The position numbers and the translations under genes were made by a program. The notes under the pieces were generated by a model. It was not told the origin of the DNA. It saw only the letters and a list, made by a program, of their open reading frames with translations, and did no database searches. A DNA stretch of 64,000 nt from Atopsyche davidsoni (Eukaryota; Arthropoda; Insecta; Trichoptera; Hydrobiosidae), in contig JAILWY010000027.1 of the NCBI GenBank assembly GCA_022113835.1, positions 13,518,501 through 13,582,500 of the forward strand, read 5' to 3'. Positions 1 through 11,188 of the stretch are shown here, piece by piece. The stretch's first letter is position 1, and each line of letters starts with the position of its first letter.

Positions 1-1925
1 ACAAAAGATAGACAAAGCGCGAATAATTAAAGTAACCGCCCGCGGAGCTGCCCGTGGAGCCGCGGTCGGCGCGACAATGGACACATTATTTTAATTTGAA
101 CTATGATTTGGTACATTCATAACTTGTTTTCATAACCGAATTGGTAAAATAGACAATGTTTGAGATAGGATTTCAGATACTTTTGAGAAGCAGATATAAT
201 CATAAAATACACGGTGTTTTATATATATCGAGTGGAAAGAGAAAAAAATATTCTTGGAATAATAATGAAAAACATTATACGGTTAAATAAGTATCAATAT
301 ACAAAATGTAAAAAAATATTTATTTAATGGCTTATTGTCGCCAACTTACGGGTATATACGAGTAGGGCTCGTAATTGTAAAGTCTACATAAATATAATTG
401 AAAAACGAAAGTTCAAAGCTAAATTTTATTTATGAAACAAAGTAAAAAAAACTTTTTTAAACTTAAAACCTTAGTTTTATATACATTTATTTTACTAATC
501 AAAAACATCATCAGTTTTTCTAATCTGGATGATCAAATCAAATTGAATGTGAGAGAAATGTTTTGATATATGTTTCTTGTTTTAATTCATACAATATATA
601 ATAGCCTCATCCGTGTGGTAGTCCGTTAAAAATCTGCACTGAAATAAAATTTATGCTGGGCTTGAATTGGACGAAAAAATAAACCACAATTTAAGTCTGG
701 ATAAAAGTGAAAAATTATAAAAACAATAATTATGTTAAATAGTTCTGTCATAGTGTAATTAGGCAATTAGTAATGATCTGCACTGGCCGGGCCCGGCGGG
801 TCCTGGCGGCCGGAAGGCAGCATCCCGGCTTCGACTGCTAAATGAAATTTGACTGAGCCAAAATGACCGACCATTACGCGAAGCCTCGAGTCACACTGAG
901 ACCCCGCGGCCTGCGAGGCTCCGGAGCGCCTGACTCCATCACCTCGGGATGGAGCTTGAGGGTTTCCAATACTCACTTCCTTTGGATTTGCTAAAACATA
1001 ATATTCATTTTAATTTCATTATTGACAGAAAGTCACGATGAAGATGATGACATGATGAAGCAACCGATTCGACCGACACTCGTGATATACATTTGAATAT
1101 TTAAAGTTTTCTAATTTAAGAAATCTGTAAATATTGACTAAAATTTTATTGATTATGTGATGTTTTATTTTTAATTTGATATATACAAAATAGTATTGTA
1201 TAAATTAAAAAAAAAATGTGAAAATATGCTTTACTTAGCAAATTTTCAAACACAAATACAGGTATAAGGATTTCAGAGTAATTTAAAGATTTGTTTTGAT
1301 GTAATTATGACCTAAATAAAAACCTCGACTAGACAATATACTACAGAGAGTGCGCAATGAATGACGCATGTAGATTGAAATATTATTTTTAAACGATTGT
1401 TTTGTCTGATTGTGATTGACTAGCGTGCGACACGGCTCTTTTTAGAAAGCGATTTAAAATATATAAATAAGTAGTTCGTAAAAAGTGATGTAATGTTCGA
1501 GAGTATGTAAATATTTAGAAATTAGGTAAAAGCTATTTATAGTAACCAAGAGAACACTCTCTCAGCCGTCTCCGGACGCCTGAGAGTCGCTTGCACCGGG
1601 CGGAGCACTCGGCCGGCCGTTTTCGCGTTTCGCCGTCGCTGGGAGACAATGGTTTGCCGTGTCTAGCATACTTTTGGGGTAGATAACCTGTAATTATCGC
1701 TTATTGTGAAGTGTTCGAGGTGGTGTCGTTAGCCATTACCTTCGCCCTAAGTCATCAGACTCCGGCCCACTGTGGGACATTTTAATGGCTCTATTAAAGC
1801 CCATCCGAGCTGACCTGATGTGACCTGCGAACTGAAGCACTCTGGGGAGATCACGAGGATTTCACATTCGGCAACGTCTATTACGTCAAATTATGCAACT
1901 TGGAACCGAGCTATATATAAATATA
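1..1925. other. AT-rich non-coding DNA with three GC patches
   Basis: No convincing gene is seen. The stretch is AT-rich and interrupted by GC-rich patches near 777-965, 1558-1650 and 1735-1870. The first patch is open on the minus strand for 69 codons, but the peptide has no recognisable domain and no splice context, so I do not call it a gene. Confidence 0.6.
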
Positions 1926-2105
1926 CTGAATATTTTTGATAGATAGTACTTGGTAGAAATCCATTTTAATATTTTAAATAAAATACATTTGTGAATTTTC
2001 CACATGTCTTATTATATTGGTGACTAGTTTCGCCAAGAATTTACGTTGGCGAAACCGGTTACCGGTTAAATAAAACATGTGAAAAAAATCACAAACATAT
2101 TTAAT
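1926..2105 (-). repeat. Snapback-family repeat, collapsed copy
   Basis: The left end carries the family tail (AATATTTTTGA..., then a GTACTTGG motif). Next come TTTTCCACATG and a collapsed central hairpin in which GGTTTCGCCAA is followed almost at once by TTGGCGAAACC, then the reverse-complement arm ending in ATGTG...AATCAC. The arms are much shorter than in the 6084-6536 copy, so the loop and inner arm parts are missing. Orientation is defined by the tail, which lies on the left. Confidence 0.7.
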
Positions 2106-4107
2106 TAAAAAAGTATATATGCACGTTACATAAGTGGCAAATGTCACAAAAATTATGTTGGGTAATAAATAAAATAAATAAATGATAGCACGAATTTTCA
2201 ATATAACATTTTAAAACGTACTAAAATAATGAACAACAAAATGTATACGTTTACAACTAATAGTCTTTTATTTCAATTCGTATACGAGCGATCTTTATAT
2301 TTTTCTTCTAACATCCAATGTGAAAAAAAAATAAAAAAATAGTGTGTTGATAGTAAAATACACCAAAAGAAATAGCAAGTAACGATACGTGTCTTAAGTA
2401 TTTAGCGCAATAATGCATTGCTTGCCCCAAAATAACTATTAAAATATTTTAAAAATAGACATTGATTTTTTATTATAATAATTGCTATAAAATATACTCT
2501 TTGTGAGATTTAAAAAAAAATTCAAAAATGAATAATATGCCATATATTATAAAAAAAACCTGCATACTCAGATATCAAACTTAAATCGTGATACTGGTGA
2601 TAAAATTATGATAAATTTGTGATTTAAAAACGTCTAAAAACATATAAAATACTTGAATCAGGTGTATTTTATATATTACTAAAGCACCATAGAACTGCTG
2701 AAAGCTTTCGAGCAGACACCTCGGTAGAAGCTGAATCCAATGCGAGACAAATTATTATAGTTAGATGATATAAACATTCGTGAAATCGTTGAAAAAATAA
2801 ACAAAACTCGTCGATGAATCGTGCAAATATTAATCGAATCACACAATACAGATCGAGTCGGATCGATCCGGTGTATCGTACCAGTAATCGGTGCATTCTG
2901 GTCGAATTATCACTCGTGGCTCTGAGCGGGCGGACCTGGGCGGGCGCGCCTCAGAGTACTCCGGACTGTTGCTACGAGGAACATTGAGATATTGCCTACT
3001 AACTGGATAGTACACGTGTCAGGCTAAGCTAAGCTATTTAAAAACTTACGGTAGCATCTGTGTTTTGTAATTTTATATAAAAACACATAAATTTATTTGA
3101 TTTTTAATATATAAATCATTACACATAACACACAACGAAATATCAGTTGCTCTATGAATGAAAAAAGTATAATATTTTAAAGGTCAATTTACTCCACATT
3201 TTTAGATACTATTCTACAAACGAGGGATATTACCGAAATTAGTTGAATTATCACGAGCCTCGAGCACCACGTAGAATGTGTAAACTTGTAAACATAAAGG
3301 TTGAAACTGCGCTAGAGCAGAGTGGGCTTTTACCACAGAAGTCACGACACACCTCATAGAGCGCCCTCCGAAGATATTACTTCGAGATTTGTTTTACTGG
3401 GTCGAGAAAAAATATCCAGAATTCTATTTAAATTTATAAAAAGAAAAATAAACTTATTATGAATTGAAATAGCACGCATTTTATATTTATTTAAAATGTA
3501 AAGTCCCGAAATATATTTAGTGAAAAAAAAATTTAAACTTAAGGTTTCTTTATATTCAATATTTTGAGTAATTGGAGGAATTTTGAAAAATATTTTTGAA
3601 TTTTTTTATTTTATAGTTGATCGATTTCGCCAATCTATTTCGTTGGCATTTTAAAAATTTGTTTGAAAATGCCAACAAAATGAGTAGGCGTAACTAACTC
3701 TCTATAAAATTAAAAAAAAATGGGAAAAATCACAGAAGTGTTTTATTTTTAAAATATAGAGGATTCATTATTTAAAATACAAGTTTTCCGTGCTATTCTA
3801 CAGCTTTATTTTTATAAAATTATCAATTTTTTATAATTTCAAAGACAACAAGAATGAGAAAAAATACTTTTGATTCATGAAATTATGAATCATAGATTTT
3901 AAGCGACGAATTTGGCTTGTTTTCATTGAGAAAATAAACACAAGCAGATCATTTCTGCAGGAACGACAATAACGGTACAAAAAGAGAATTCAATGTTATA
4001 AAAAATCATAAACTTGATTGGCTTTTTATAGCTTAAAAAGGACCTGATTTAGTCCAAGCTTGTAAAAACTTAAAGTTTACGACGGGTACACTAACGAACA
4101 AGGGTTC
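2106..4107. other. AT-rich non-coding DNA
   Basis: No gene is seen. There is a GC-rich patch at about 2905-2985 (GGCGGACCTGGGCGGGCG) and a weaker one at 3240-3390. A diverged snapback copy is listed separately. Short minus-strand frames here have no recognisable content. Confidence 0.6.
3600..3770. repeat. Snapback-family repeat, strongly diverged copy
   Basis: The motifs TTTCGCCAA, CGTTGGCATT, AATGCCAAC and GGGAAAAATCAC occur in the family order around a short inner hairpin (GTTGGCATTTT ... AAAATGCCAAC). Outer arms and tail are too decayed to place the ends, so coordinates are approximate. Confidence 0.55.
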
Positions 4108-4156
4108 AAGGCTTTGATTTTTGCTTTCGAAGGAGCAAAAAAAAAATCAAAGCCTT
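4108..4156. other. Hairpin with 18-bp stem
   Basis: The stem is AAGGCTTTGATTTTTGCT (4108-4125) pairing with 4134-4156. An 8-base loop, TTCGAAGG, separates the halves, and there is a five-base A bulge on the right arm. The flanks do not match the snapback family. It could be a small foldback remnant or a structured RNA; nothing shows transcription. Confidence 0.45.
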
Positions 4157-5024
4157 TTATTCTAAGATTCTGTACTGGTTGTGAAATACGACGCAACTTT
4201 TACAGAAAATAGCCCCCGAATAGTCACGAAAAGTCTCAGAAAAGTATTCGCTCTATTTTGTAAAGATATAGTGATTAATATGATAGTGATAAAACCAAAT
4301 TATCGATCTTATCTTTCAGTAAATGTTAATAATATAATCATTATAAAATGAGGTTCCGCATAAAAGCAAATTATTCGTTTCTTCTGCAATTATGAAAATG
4401 ATATTTTTAAATGCGTAGATTTTTGGTCTAATTAAACATTTAAAAACAGATATTTTAGATAGTTGATCATTAGTAAGTTTTTAAAATGTTGTATACAAAT
4501 GGTTTTTGACAAATTAAGTTTAAAAATAAAATAAATACTTATAGTACTTTGGCTCAAATAATATTAAAAAAAAAACAAAATAACAACATTGTTCTAGGTA
4601 TAAATCGAGAGTTCGCTAATTGGGAGCGGGCCAGCATTGTTATACGTTGGCGCTCCTCGAAGTGGTGCGCTCGCATCCTTTACGTCAGCGAAAGTAGTTT
4701 ACAAAGTGCCTTGCATTATGAGCGCCATAACTGCGGGCCAGCATCTCTGTAATTGCAACATAATAGAGCCTGTGTAGGGAACGAAATTGAGAGGATCTTT
4801 CCAAAAAGAAAAACCGAAGAAGGGCCCAGTTTGATTGGAGATCTCTAGATAACCACATCTACGGTACTCTTCGCTGAACGCCGTAAGAATGAAAATACAC
4901 TAGCAATTCAAGTTTAACTTCAGATTAGTAAAAAAATATTGAAATAGTAAATAATTATGAAATATATAAATTAACATAAAATTGGTGACTGCGATAGGTG
5001 TCTCGAAGCGGTGCGAAGCTGTCC
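4157..5024. other. AT-rich non-coding DNA with a GC patch
   Basis: A mildly GC-rich patch lies at about 4620-4790. It contains a 67-codon plus-strand frame with a non-ATG start and no recognisable domain, which I do not call. The rest is AT-rich and featureless to my reading. Confidence 0.55.
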
Positions 5025-5030
5025 ACTCAC

Positions 5031-5100
5031 CTGGCGGTCGTCAATACATCAATCAATATCCCTTTTTTTCGCTTACCTGAAACAACAAGAATAAAATGAA
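5031..5100 (-). other. Candidate recursive splice site with a 46-nt RS exon
   Basis: Read on the minus strand, a pyrimidine-rich tract (TTCTTGTTGTTTCAG) ends at 5077 and is followed directly by the donor-like GTAAGC at 5076. Forty-six nucleotides later a second strong donor occurs: CGCCAG (ending 5031) then GTGAGTGG. Recursive splice sites in insect long introns have exactly this form: an acceptor whose first exonic bases recreate a donor, often with a short cryptic exon and its own donor downstream. The 46-nt segment is open in one frame. The signal strings are seen directly; use in splicing is inference. Confidence 0.4.
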
Positions 5101-5324
5101 TCAACAACGTGTATGAAAACCATATACAGCTAGCAGCTAAGAGATAAAACGCTATTAACATAATTTGACTATTTTCATTAAAATAACACGACAAAGATGT
5201 AAAAAGACTAAAACTAACCATTAATTGCCATTGAAGGCTTTATTTTTATTGGAACATACACATTTTAAATTGCGATTGAAAATTTTATCAATAAACAAAA
5301 ATATTATCAAGAGTATTATATAAA

Positions 5325-5515
5325 GGAATCAATATTTTTGACAGAGATTAATTGGTGGATATCCATTTGAATATTTAAAATAAAATGGCACGCTGGCATT
5401 ATCAAACTGAGTTCGTTTTCAGTTAGATAATGCCAACGCGAAAGGTTGGCGAAACCGGGCAACAACAAAAATTAACATGTGGATAAATTACCCAAGTATT
5501 TTGTTTAAAATATTG
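5325..5515 (-). repeat. Snapback-family repeat, short-loop copy
   Basis: The tail end (AATATTTTTGACAGAG) is on the left. It is followed by GGCATTATCAAACTGAG, then 9 bases, then an AGTTAGATAATGCC arm. The right arm continues through GGTTGGCGAAACCGGGC to CAAGTATTTTG and AAAATATT. The outer part of the left arm is largely missing. No clear target-site duplication was found. Confidence 0.75.
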
Positions 5516-6071
5516 GTATTAAGTTAAATAAATACACAGTAATATTTAAAAAAGAAAAAAAAACGTTAATTTGGGAGGGAGATGTAAATTTTAAACGTAT
5601 ATAAAATATGTATATATTTTATTTCAAGAACATTAGAACGACGAGTTTAGGAGATTGCAACCGAAATTGTAAATAATCAAGCGACTGTGAGTACCCAGAA
5701 GCAATTGTTGTGTCCGGTTTGAAACGTCTACGGTTTTGCCATTGATGACAATAATTTTTTTCAAAAGCAAATATAAAATATATTTAGTTCGAATCCTTCG
5801 ATTAGCGAGCTAGCGCGATAACCACCGGGTGCGAGCTGGCTAGCGACAGACGGTGAAATTCTTCACAATCCCAAGATAAAACAAAAGCACGTCGAGCAGT
5901 ATCTCAGGAAAACATTACTATAGAAACGGAGTAATAAAATGGGCACTTTAACAATTACAACACTCGTATTCTCGTATACTATTCAAATATTCAGCTGACA
6001 TACTCTGGCACTGCCAGGACCGCGCCCGCCAAGGCACTGTCGCGCCTGGCGTGCCGCGAGAAATAGATGTC
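5516..6071. other. AT-rich non-coding DNA with two GC patches
   Basis: GC-rich patches lie at about 5805-5860 and 6000-6062. No gene, RNA or repeat is recognised. A TTCGAATCC string at 5788 recalls a tRNA T-arm, but no A box or acceptor pairing goes with it. Confidence 0.55.
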
Positions 6072-6083
6072 AATTTATCATAA
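6072..6083. repeat. Left copy of 12-bp flanking direct repeat
   Basis: AATTTATCATAA here is repeated at 6537-6548 on the other side of the snapback element and is read as its target-site duplication. Confidence 0.7.
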
Positions 6084-6536
6084 TAATATTTTGAATAAAA
6101 ATACTTGAGTGATTTTCCACATTTTTGTTTTTATTAGTGACCGGTTTCGCCAACCTTTCACGTTGGCATTATCAAACAGAGTGAGATTTTATATAATACT
6201 AAGCAATTTTATATAATACTACTTTAATTACCCCATTAACACAAAAATTTGCAATTATATAGAATCCTCCACTTGTCAGGCACATTAAAATCACATTAGC
6301 CCTTACCACCTGACAAACATTCTCTCTCTTTCCAACAACCTCTCCCTCTAACAATTGTTTACCTAATTGCTTAGTATTATATAAAATCTCACTCTGTTTG
6401 ATAATGCCAACGTGAAAGGTTGGCGAAACCGGTCACTAATAAAAACAAAAATGTGGAAAATCACTCAAGTATTTTTATTCAAAATATTAAAATGGAATTC
6501 CACCAAGTACTCTCTGTCAAAAATATTGAATTTCTT
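6084..6536 (+). mobile_element. Snapback element, best copy, perfect 124-bp inverted repeat
   Basis: The left arm (6085-6208) and right arm (6365-6488) are perfect reverse complements over 124 bp, separated by a 156-bp loop (6209-6364). Each arm contains the nested hairpin GCCAAC-CTTTCAC-GTTGGC. The right side carries a further tail of about 45 bp (6489-6533: GGAATTCCACCAAGTAC, then GTCAAAAATATTGAAT) with no counterpart on the left. The element is flanked by a 12-bp direct repeat, AATTTATCATAA, at 6072-6083 and 6537-6548, a likely target-site duplication. There is no open frame of note. Arm identity implies recent insertion or gene conversion between arms. One-sided tail plus a long duplication fits retroposition; a MITE with one eroded end is the alternative. 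Confidence 0.85.
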
Positions 6537-6548
6537 AATTTATCATAA
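6537..6548. repeat. Right copy of 12-bp flanking direct repeat
   Basis: AATTTATCATAA is identical to 6072-6083 and directly abuts the tail end of the snapback element. Confidence 0.7.
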
Positions 6549-7125
6549 CAAATAGTTTTTTATGATGAGTATTTATTGATAGTTGAATCGTTTATTGCAT
6601 AAATAATCTAAAATGAATAATTAAGCTAATCCGTTTTTCTGAAAAACATTGACATCAAAAAGTTACAACAGTGACTTAAAAAGTTGAAGAAGTCGACTAT
6701 GAAAATGTCTGATTTACCAGAAAACAACGTCTAATGTCAATGTAATAATAATAACTTGTAATAAATTTATTCATTTTAAATAGAGTAAGTTAATAAAATA
6801 ATAATTATTAAAGCTCACAGAGTTTCAAGATACATAATTAATTTTTCAATCATCAGCTATTGAACTGTATTCACAATTCCAGAAGAGGCTAGTACTTTAT
6901 TCAACAACTTTAAAACCGACTATAAGATAACAAGATTAAAAGACAAAAAATAAAAAGTCTTCTATTCGAAACATTTCACTTAAAAACTACGATTTTGAAA
7001 CCCAAAATCAGTTGCCTGAATACAATTATAACAATCCAAACATATATTGTATTATCTTTGCCTAAAATTACTAAAATTATGTCAAAAAATACAAAGTTTT
7101 TAAAATAGGACACATTAATTTTGAA
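6549..7125. other. AT-rich non-coding DNA
   Basis: Nothing is recognised beyond AT-rich sequence with short homopolymer runs. Confidence 0.6.
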
Positions 7126-7288
7126 AACTTTATTAGATCGAATATTTTTGACAAAGAGTACTTAGTAGAATTCCATTTTAATATTTTTAATAAAATACTA
7201 AATAAGTTTGATAATGCCCACGTGGAAAGTTGGCAGCCGGACACCAATAAAATTTAAAAAAACATGTTGGAAAGTGTTAACTTTATTA
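7126..7288 (-). repeat. Snapback-family repeat, internally deleted copy with 10-bp flanking repeat
   Basis: The tail is on the left (AATATTTTTGACAAAGAGTAC, GAATTCCATTTTAATA). It is followed directly by the inner part of the opposite arm (AAGTTTGATAATGCCCACG, AAGTTGG, ACACCAATAAAA). One arm and the loop are missing. The 10-bp direct repeat AACTTTATTA occurs at 7126-7135 and 7279-7288, flanking the copy like a target-site duplication. At 10 bp in AT-rich DNA this is less secure than the 12- and 15-bp examples. Confidence 0.65.
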
Positions 7289-10200
7289 AAGTTTATATTG
7301 TAATTATAAAACTGAAAATACTTTCAATTGTAGCCTAGCTATTTTATGAAATTAAACATGAGAACATTAACTTTATTATAAAAAAAACGCTTAAAATTTG
7401 AACCCTCTAAAATTATATTGATGTTCGAACCCCAATAAATAATTGCAATGACAATAAACGGCATCACGATGAAGGACACTGAGGCCTCGCCACGCGAGGG
7501 CATCAGAATGAGATTACGATAGCGAGGCGTCATTGTGATATGGAGGAGTTTCTCAGGTATATTGAGGAGGTTTAATTACAATCTAATGAGAAGAATGAAT
7601 GCACGGAGGCAGCCGCGCGGCGAGGTCTGCCGAGGGCAGGACGCGCGGCTCCAGACGAGTGCGGCGAGTCTGCCGACACGGGTTAAACGCGATCGAAATT
7701 TCAAAAATTATTTGCGAAAAAACGTTGAAAATTCAATTAAATTTAATATTTAGTTCATCAAAAAAAAAAAAACTAATTCGAGGAAGCATAATACAAAAAT
7801 AGTGAATAAAAAGTATGAAAATCACTTATAGTTAATAAACGAGAATAAACAGCCGCATAATCAAAAATAAAAATAAAATATTCCAAAAATAGGTATTATG
7901 GAACTAGAGTTCTATGGAATAAAAAATAAATAATCCTGAGAATGGGCCCAGCACGGGAACTGAAAAGTCGAAGAACTGAAATCTTTAAGCAGCTTAACAC
8001 AAGAAATCAAAACGTGTAATCAATATCTACCAATAAACAGTATCCAAATTTAACTAGGTTTGCTTGGCTGGAGTTCGAAATTGCCGGCGCGAGGAGGTTC
8101 ATTTATTCTTCTTCTTTATCGAGATTCCCCTGGCTGGTATGAGTTATAATGCTTACCTAATTAATTTCTAATATCACAAAGCGCCATGGAATTAAACCTA
8201 CTACAGTTCCGATGACGCTATGGAAGAAGCCAATACCTTCAGCTGCAAGCCCGGAGTGCTAGCGGAGCAGATCGGGCCAGTAAATTCAGGCAATAATAAT
8301 AATTTAAGTAATAATTTTTATATAAATTAATTTATATTTGATTTGTATCAAATATATTTTTTGGCGTCGGATATTTTATATAAACCAAACTAACTGTAAC
8401 TAATATTTTGATATATGGTAAAAATACATAATGGCTTTAAAGTGTACACTTGGGTTTATGCCATTGACAGCGGCAATATTAAAGTATAAATACAAAACAA
8501 CGAATTCGGAAAATTACTCTACAAATAAGCGAAGAGATATTTTATTTTTAATTTAAAATAATTGTGCAATATGATTTTGTAGTATAACTGCATGCTAAAT
8601 TTTGACTAAATTTGTTTGACAAGCTCAAGTGTATATGTCGTTAGACATTTAATAGAAAAATGTGTATGTAATTATGAAGAAAAATTTTCTAGCAAAACGA
8701 GCGTAAATTTTGATGTAAATTAAGTATTTATAAGGGAGCGTGTGGGGCGACTGATTGGCGAGGCGGGCGCGGCAACTTTGTAATAATCATAAGAAATATT
8801 GAAAAAAATTTCAAAGGCCGAAAAAAAATATTGTGGGTGTAAACTAATTTTATTTTTAAAACAGAAATAAGTTGCATAATCCTTATCAGACTTTTCATGG
8901 TCCACGTCCGAGGCAGAGAGTGCAAAAACAGAGCCTACCGCAACGGAAAACAAGCATTGACCGATGGGTGCAAAAACGCCAAGTAGGAAATGGAATAAAT
9001 TAATACGCAAGCCTTTATTGCTATAAATTGAAAGAAGATTTATCTCCGTCAGTGCGCATGAGAGTTCAACAGTCCGGCGGCACGGCCGGGGAGTCCAGAG
9101 CCACTGAGCCGGGATGGAGCGCGGGTTTCGCTCTTGCCCGCTCGCGAGGTCTCGCGGCGCGCTCGGCAACCGTCGGAGGTGCTCGCCCGTCCTTCGGCTG
9201 GCTCGGCGTCCCCTTCCCGGCAAGGTTACTGTTGCATACTATGTTATAACCGGCGCTCTTGCAAGATCAAGTTCAGTGTCGCGGCGACTGTGCTCCGTGG
9301 TGGTCGTCAAGGTTGCCTTTCCGAGCCCACTGAGAACGTTTCGTAAGAGTGGTCGATGCTATCGATGTCGTTGTGTAATTCATTTTTTTAAAAGACTCGT
9401 AGTTTTTCTGCTTTTGAGATTTTAAAATAAATTTCTGTGTGGCTGTGGTTTTCAATAGTGCTGTTGCCGAACACACGGTATGTATACCATACACTTATCG
9501 ATATGTTGTTTTTGAGGAATGTATATAATATTATTGTACTTTTCTCCTTATGGTATGGCAGGTGAATTTTCAAAAAAACTACAATGATACTACCATCACG
9601 ACGAAATTTAGAGACTCTTAGAAAATTGTTTTTCACACAGTTTTTATTGCATAGAAATAAGAAGATAATATAAAATAGTATCGTTAATATTTAAAATAAC
9701 GCTTTTATTTTTATAGACGTAAAAAGCTGCTGACTGAATTATAGCGGTCGTAAAAGAAAATTTCACTGGGTTTTATATATTTTATAACAGTAGTTCTTAA
9801 ATGGTATTATTATAAAGATTGGATCAAATATTGATTGGCGTGAAATAGCATGCACCCAGTAATGAATTAAATAAATGTGAAAATAAAAGTGTAAAATTCA
9901 ATTTGCTTTAAAAGGTTCGTTTGAGAATTAAAATAAAATCCACAAGTTAGTTTCGAAACCTCAAGACAGTAAGACTTGCGTCGAATAGAATCAAATAATA
10001 ATTTTTGTTCAAGTATATAAGAACTCATAAAAACGCATACCAACAAAATAAATAAAAAACCGTCAAAACCATGACATTGTTCAAGGTTTTTATTTAAGGG
10101 ATATCACAACAAAACACTTGCAAGGAGAAATATTGAAAGAAGATTAAAATAAAATATCAATTTTCTTCTAATAAGCCGGGAAAAAAATATACTAAATAAA

Positions 10201-11089
10201 ATCAATAAAAGTTTTGAAAAATGTAAAAATTATCAGTAAATAATTAATATGAGAATATATTTTTAATAAAAAAGCTTTAATGTGTGATCTTATAGAAACA
10301 TCAAAATAATATTTATAATGTTACGATATATAGTGTCGAAAACTTTACAGAAATCGTAAAAAAAATAATTTTGAAGAATAAACAAGACGGGCGGAAAATA
10401 ATGAATTAAGATTTTAAATTAGTATTCGCGTAAAAGGCACCCGGCATGCATCTGACTTCGTAGTTTCGCAAAGTTTCGCCCTCCACGGCCGCAGCTCGTG
10501 CGTGACACCAGAATGGATCGGCCCTGGCGAGGAAATAAATCTGCAGATTTATGGGGCGTTTGTGCGGAAACCGCTCCAGATCGTCCCCGTGCCGAGCAGA
10601 TCCTTCGGGATAATTAAGCAACGAAGCCTGCTTAAAGCGCCGCTCAGGAGCCAGAGCGGGCGGAAGGCAGAGTGCTTCCGCCTCCAGGCTCCTGTGATAC
10701 TCACTTTCGAGAAATCTCAGGACATTAGAGAGAGAATTAGATATTTACGGGGTGGGGTGTACAGGCGTAATACTGCAATAGTGAAGAAAGCGGTTGCTAT
10801 GAACTTAGCATAACATTTTACTCATTTCCTTTTATACATTTCTTCTTTTTTATTTATACACAAATAATTGCTTACTCGAGTTTATAGAGGTTTATACGAG
10901 TAACGAGTATTTTACAGCAAAATATAAATATTATATATACACCATATGACATGCAAAACTAATATTAGTTATTAATTAAAAACTGGTGTCCGCAGATTTA
11001 TTTAGCGAAGTATTGTTACGAAAATCCTAAAATGATTTAAAATGGAACTATTTTACATAATTTTAGCACTGAGAAAGAACGATTTTGCT

Positions 11090-11090
<1 letters not shown>
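7289..11090. other. AT-rich non-coding DNA with several GC patches
   Basis: GC-rich patches lie at about 7590-7690, 8065-8100, 8225-8285, 8725-8775, 8890-8990, 9050-9250 and 10430-10720. Several frames of 65-167 codons cross these patches on both strands, but none has a recognisable domain, consistent codon use or matching splice signals. I therefore treat them as GC-driven open frames. AT-rich spacer fills the rest. Confidence 0.55.
10430..10720. promoter_or_regulatory. GC-rich patch with an 18-bp palindrome, candidate regulatory element
   Basis: This patch of about 290 bp sits in very AT-rich flanks. It contains the perfect 18-bp palindrome ATAAATCTGCAGATTTAT (10535-10552), which presents two inverted ATAAA/TTTAT cores of the kind bound by posterior-class homeodomains, followed by GGGGCG. 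Frames on both strands cross it without recognisable protein content. Regulatory function is inferred only from base composition and motif symmetry. Confidence 0.3.
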
Positions 11091-11091
<1 letters not shown>

Positions 11092-11182
<91 letters not shown>

Positions 11183-11188
11183 TATATG
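11092..11188. repeat. (TA)n microsatellite
   Basis: About 85 bp of uninterrupted TA, then CA and a short TA run. Frames reading Tyr-Ile repeats on both strands are artefacts of the repeat. Confidence 0.95.

Noticed and set aside
5785..5860. TTCGAATCC as a tRNA T-arm
   Set aside because: No other tRNA element on either strand at the right distance.
8720..9223. 167-codon minus-strand frame, the longest in the window
   Set aside because: It crosses two GC patches and an AT-rich spacer with changing composition, overlaps other open frames and has no recognisable motif.
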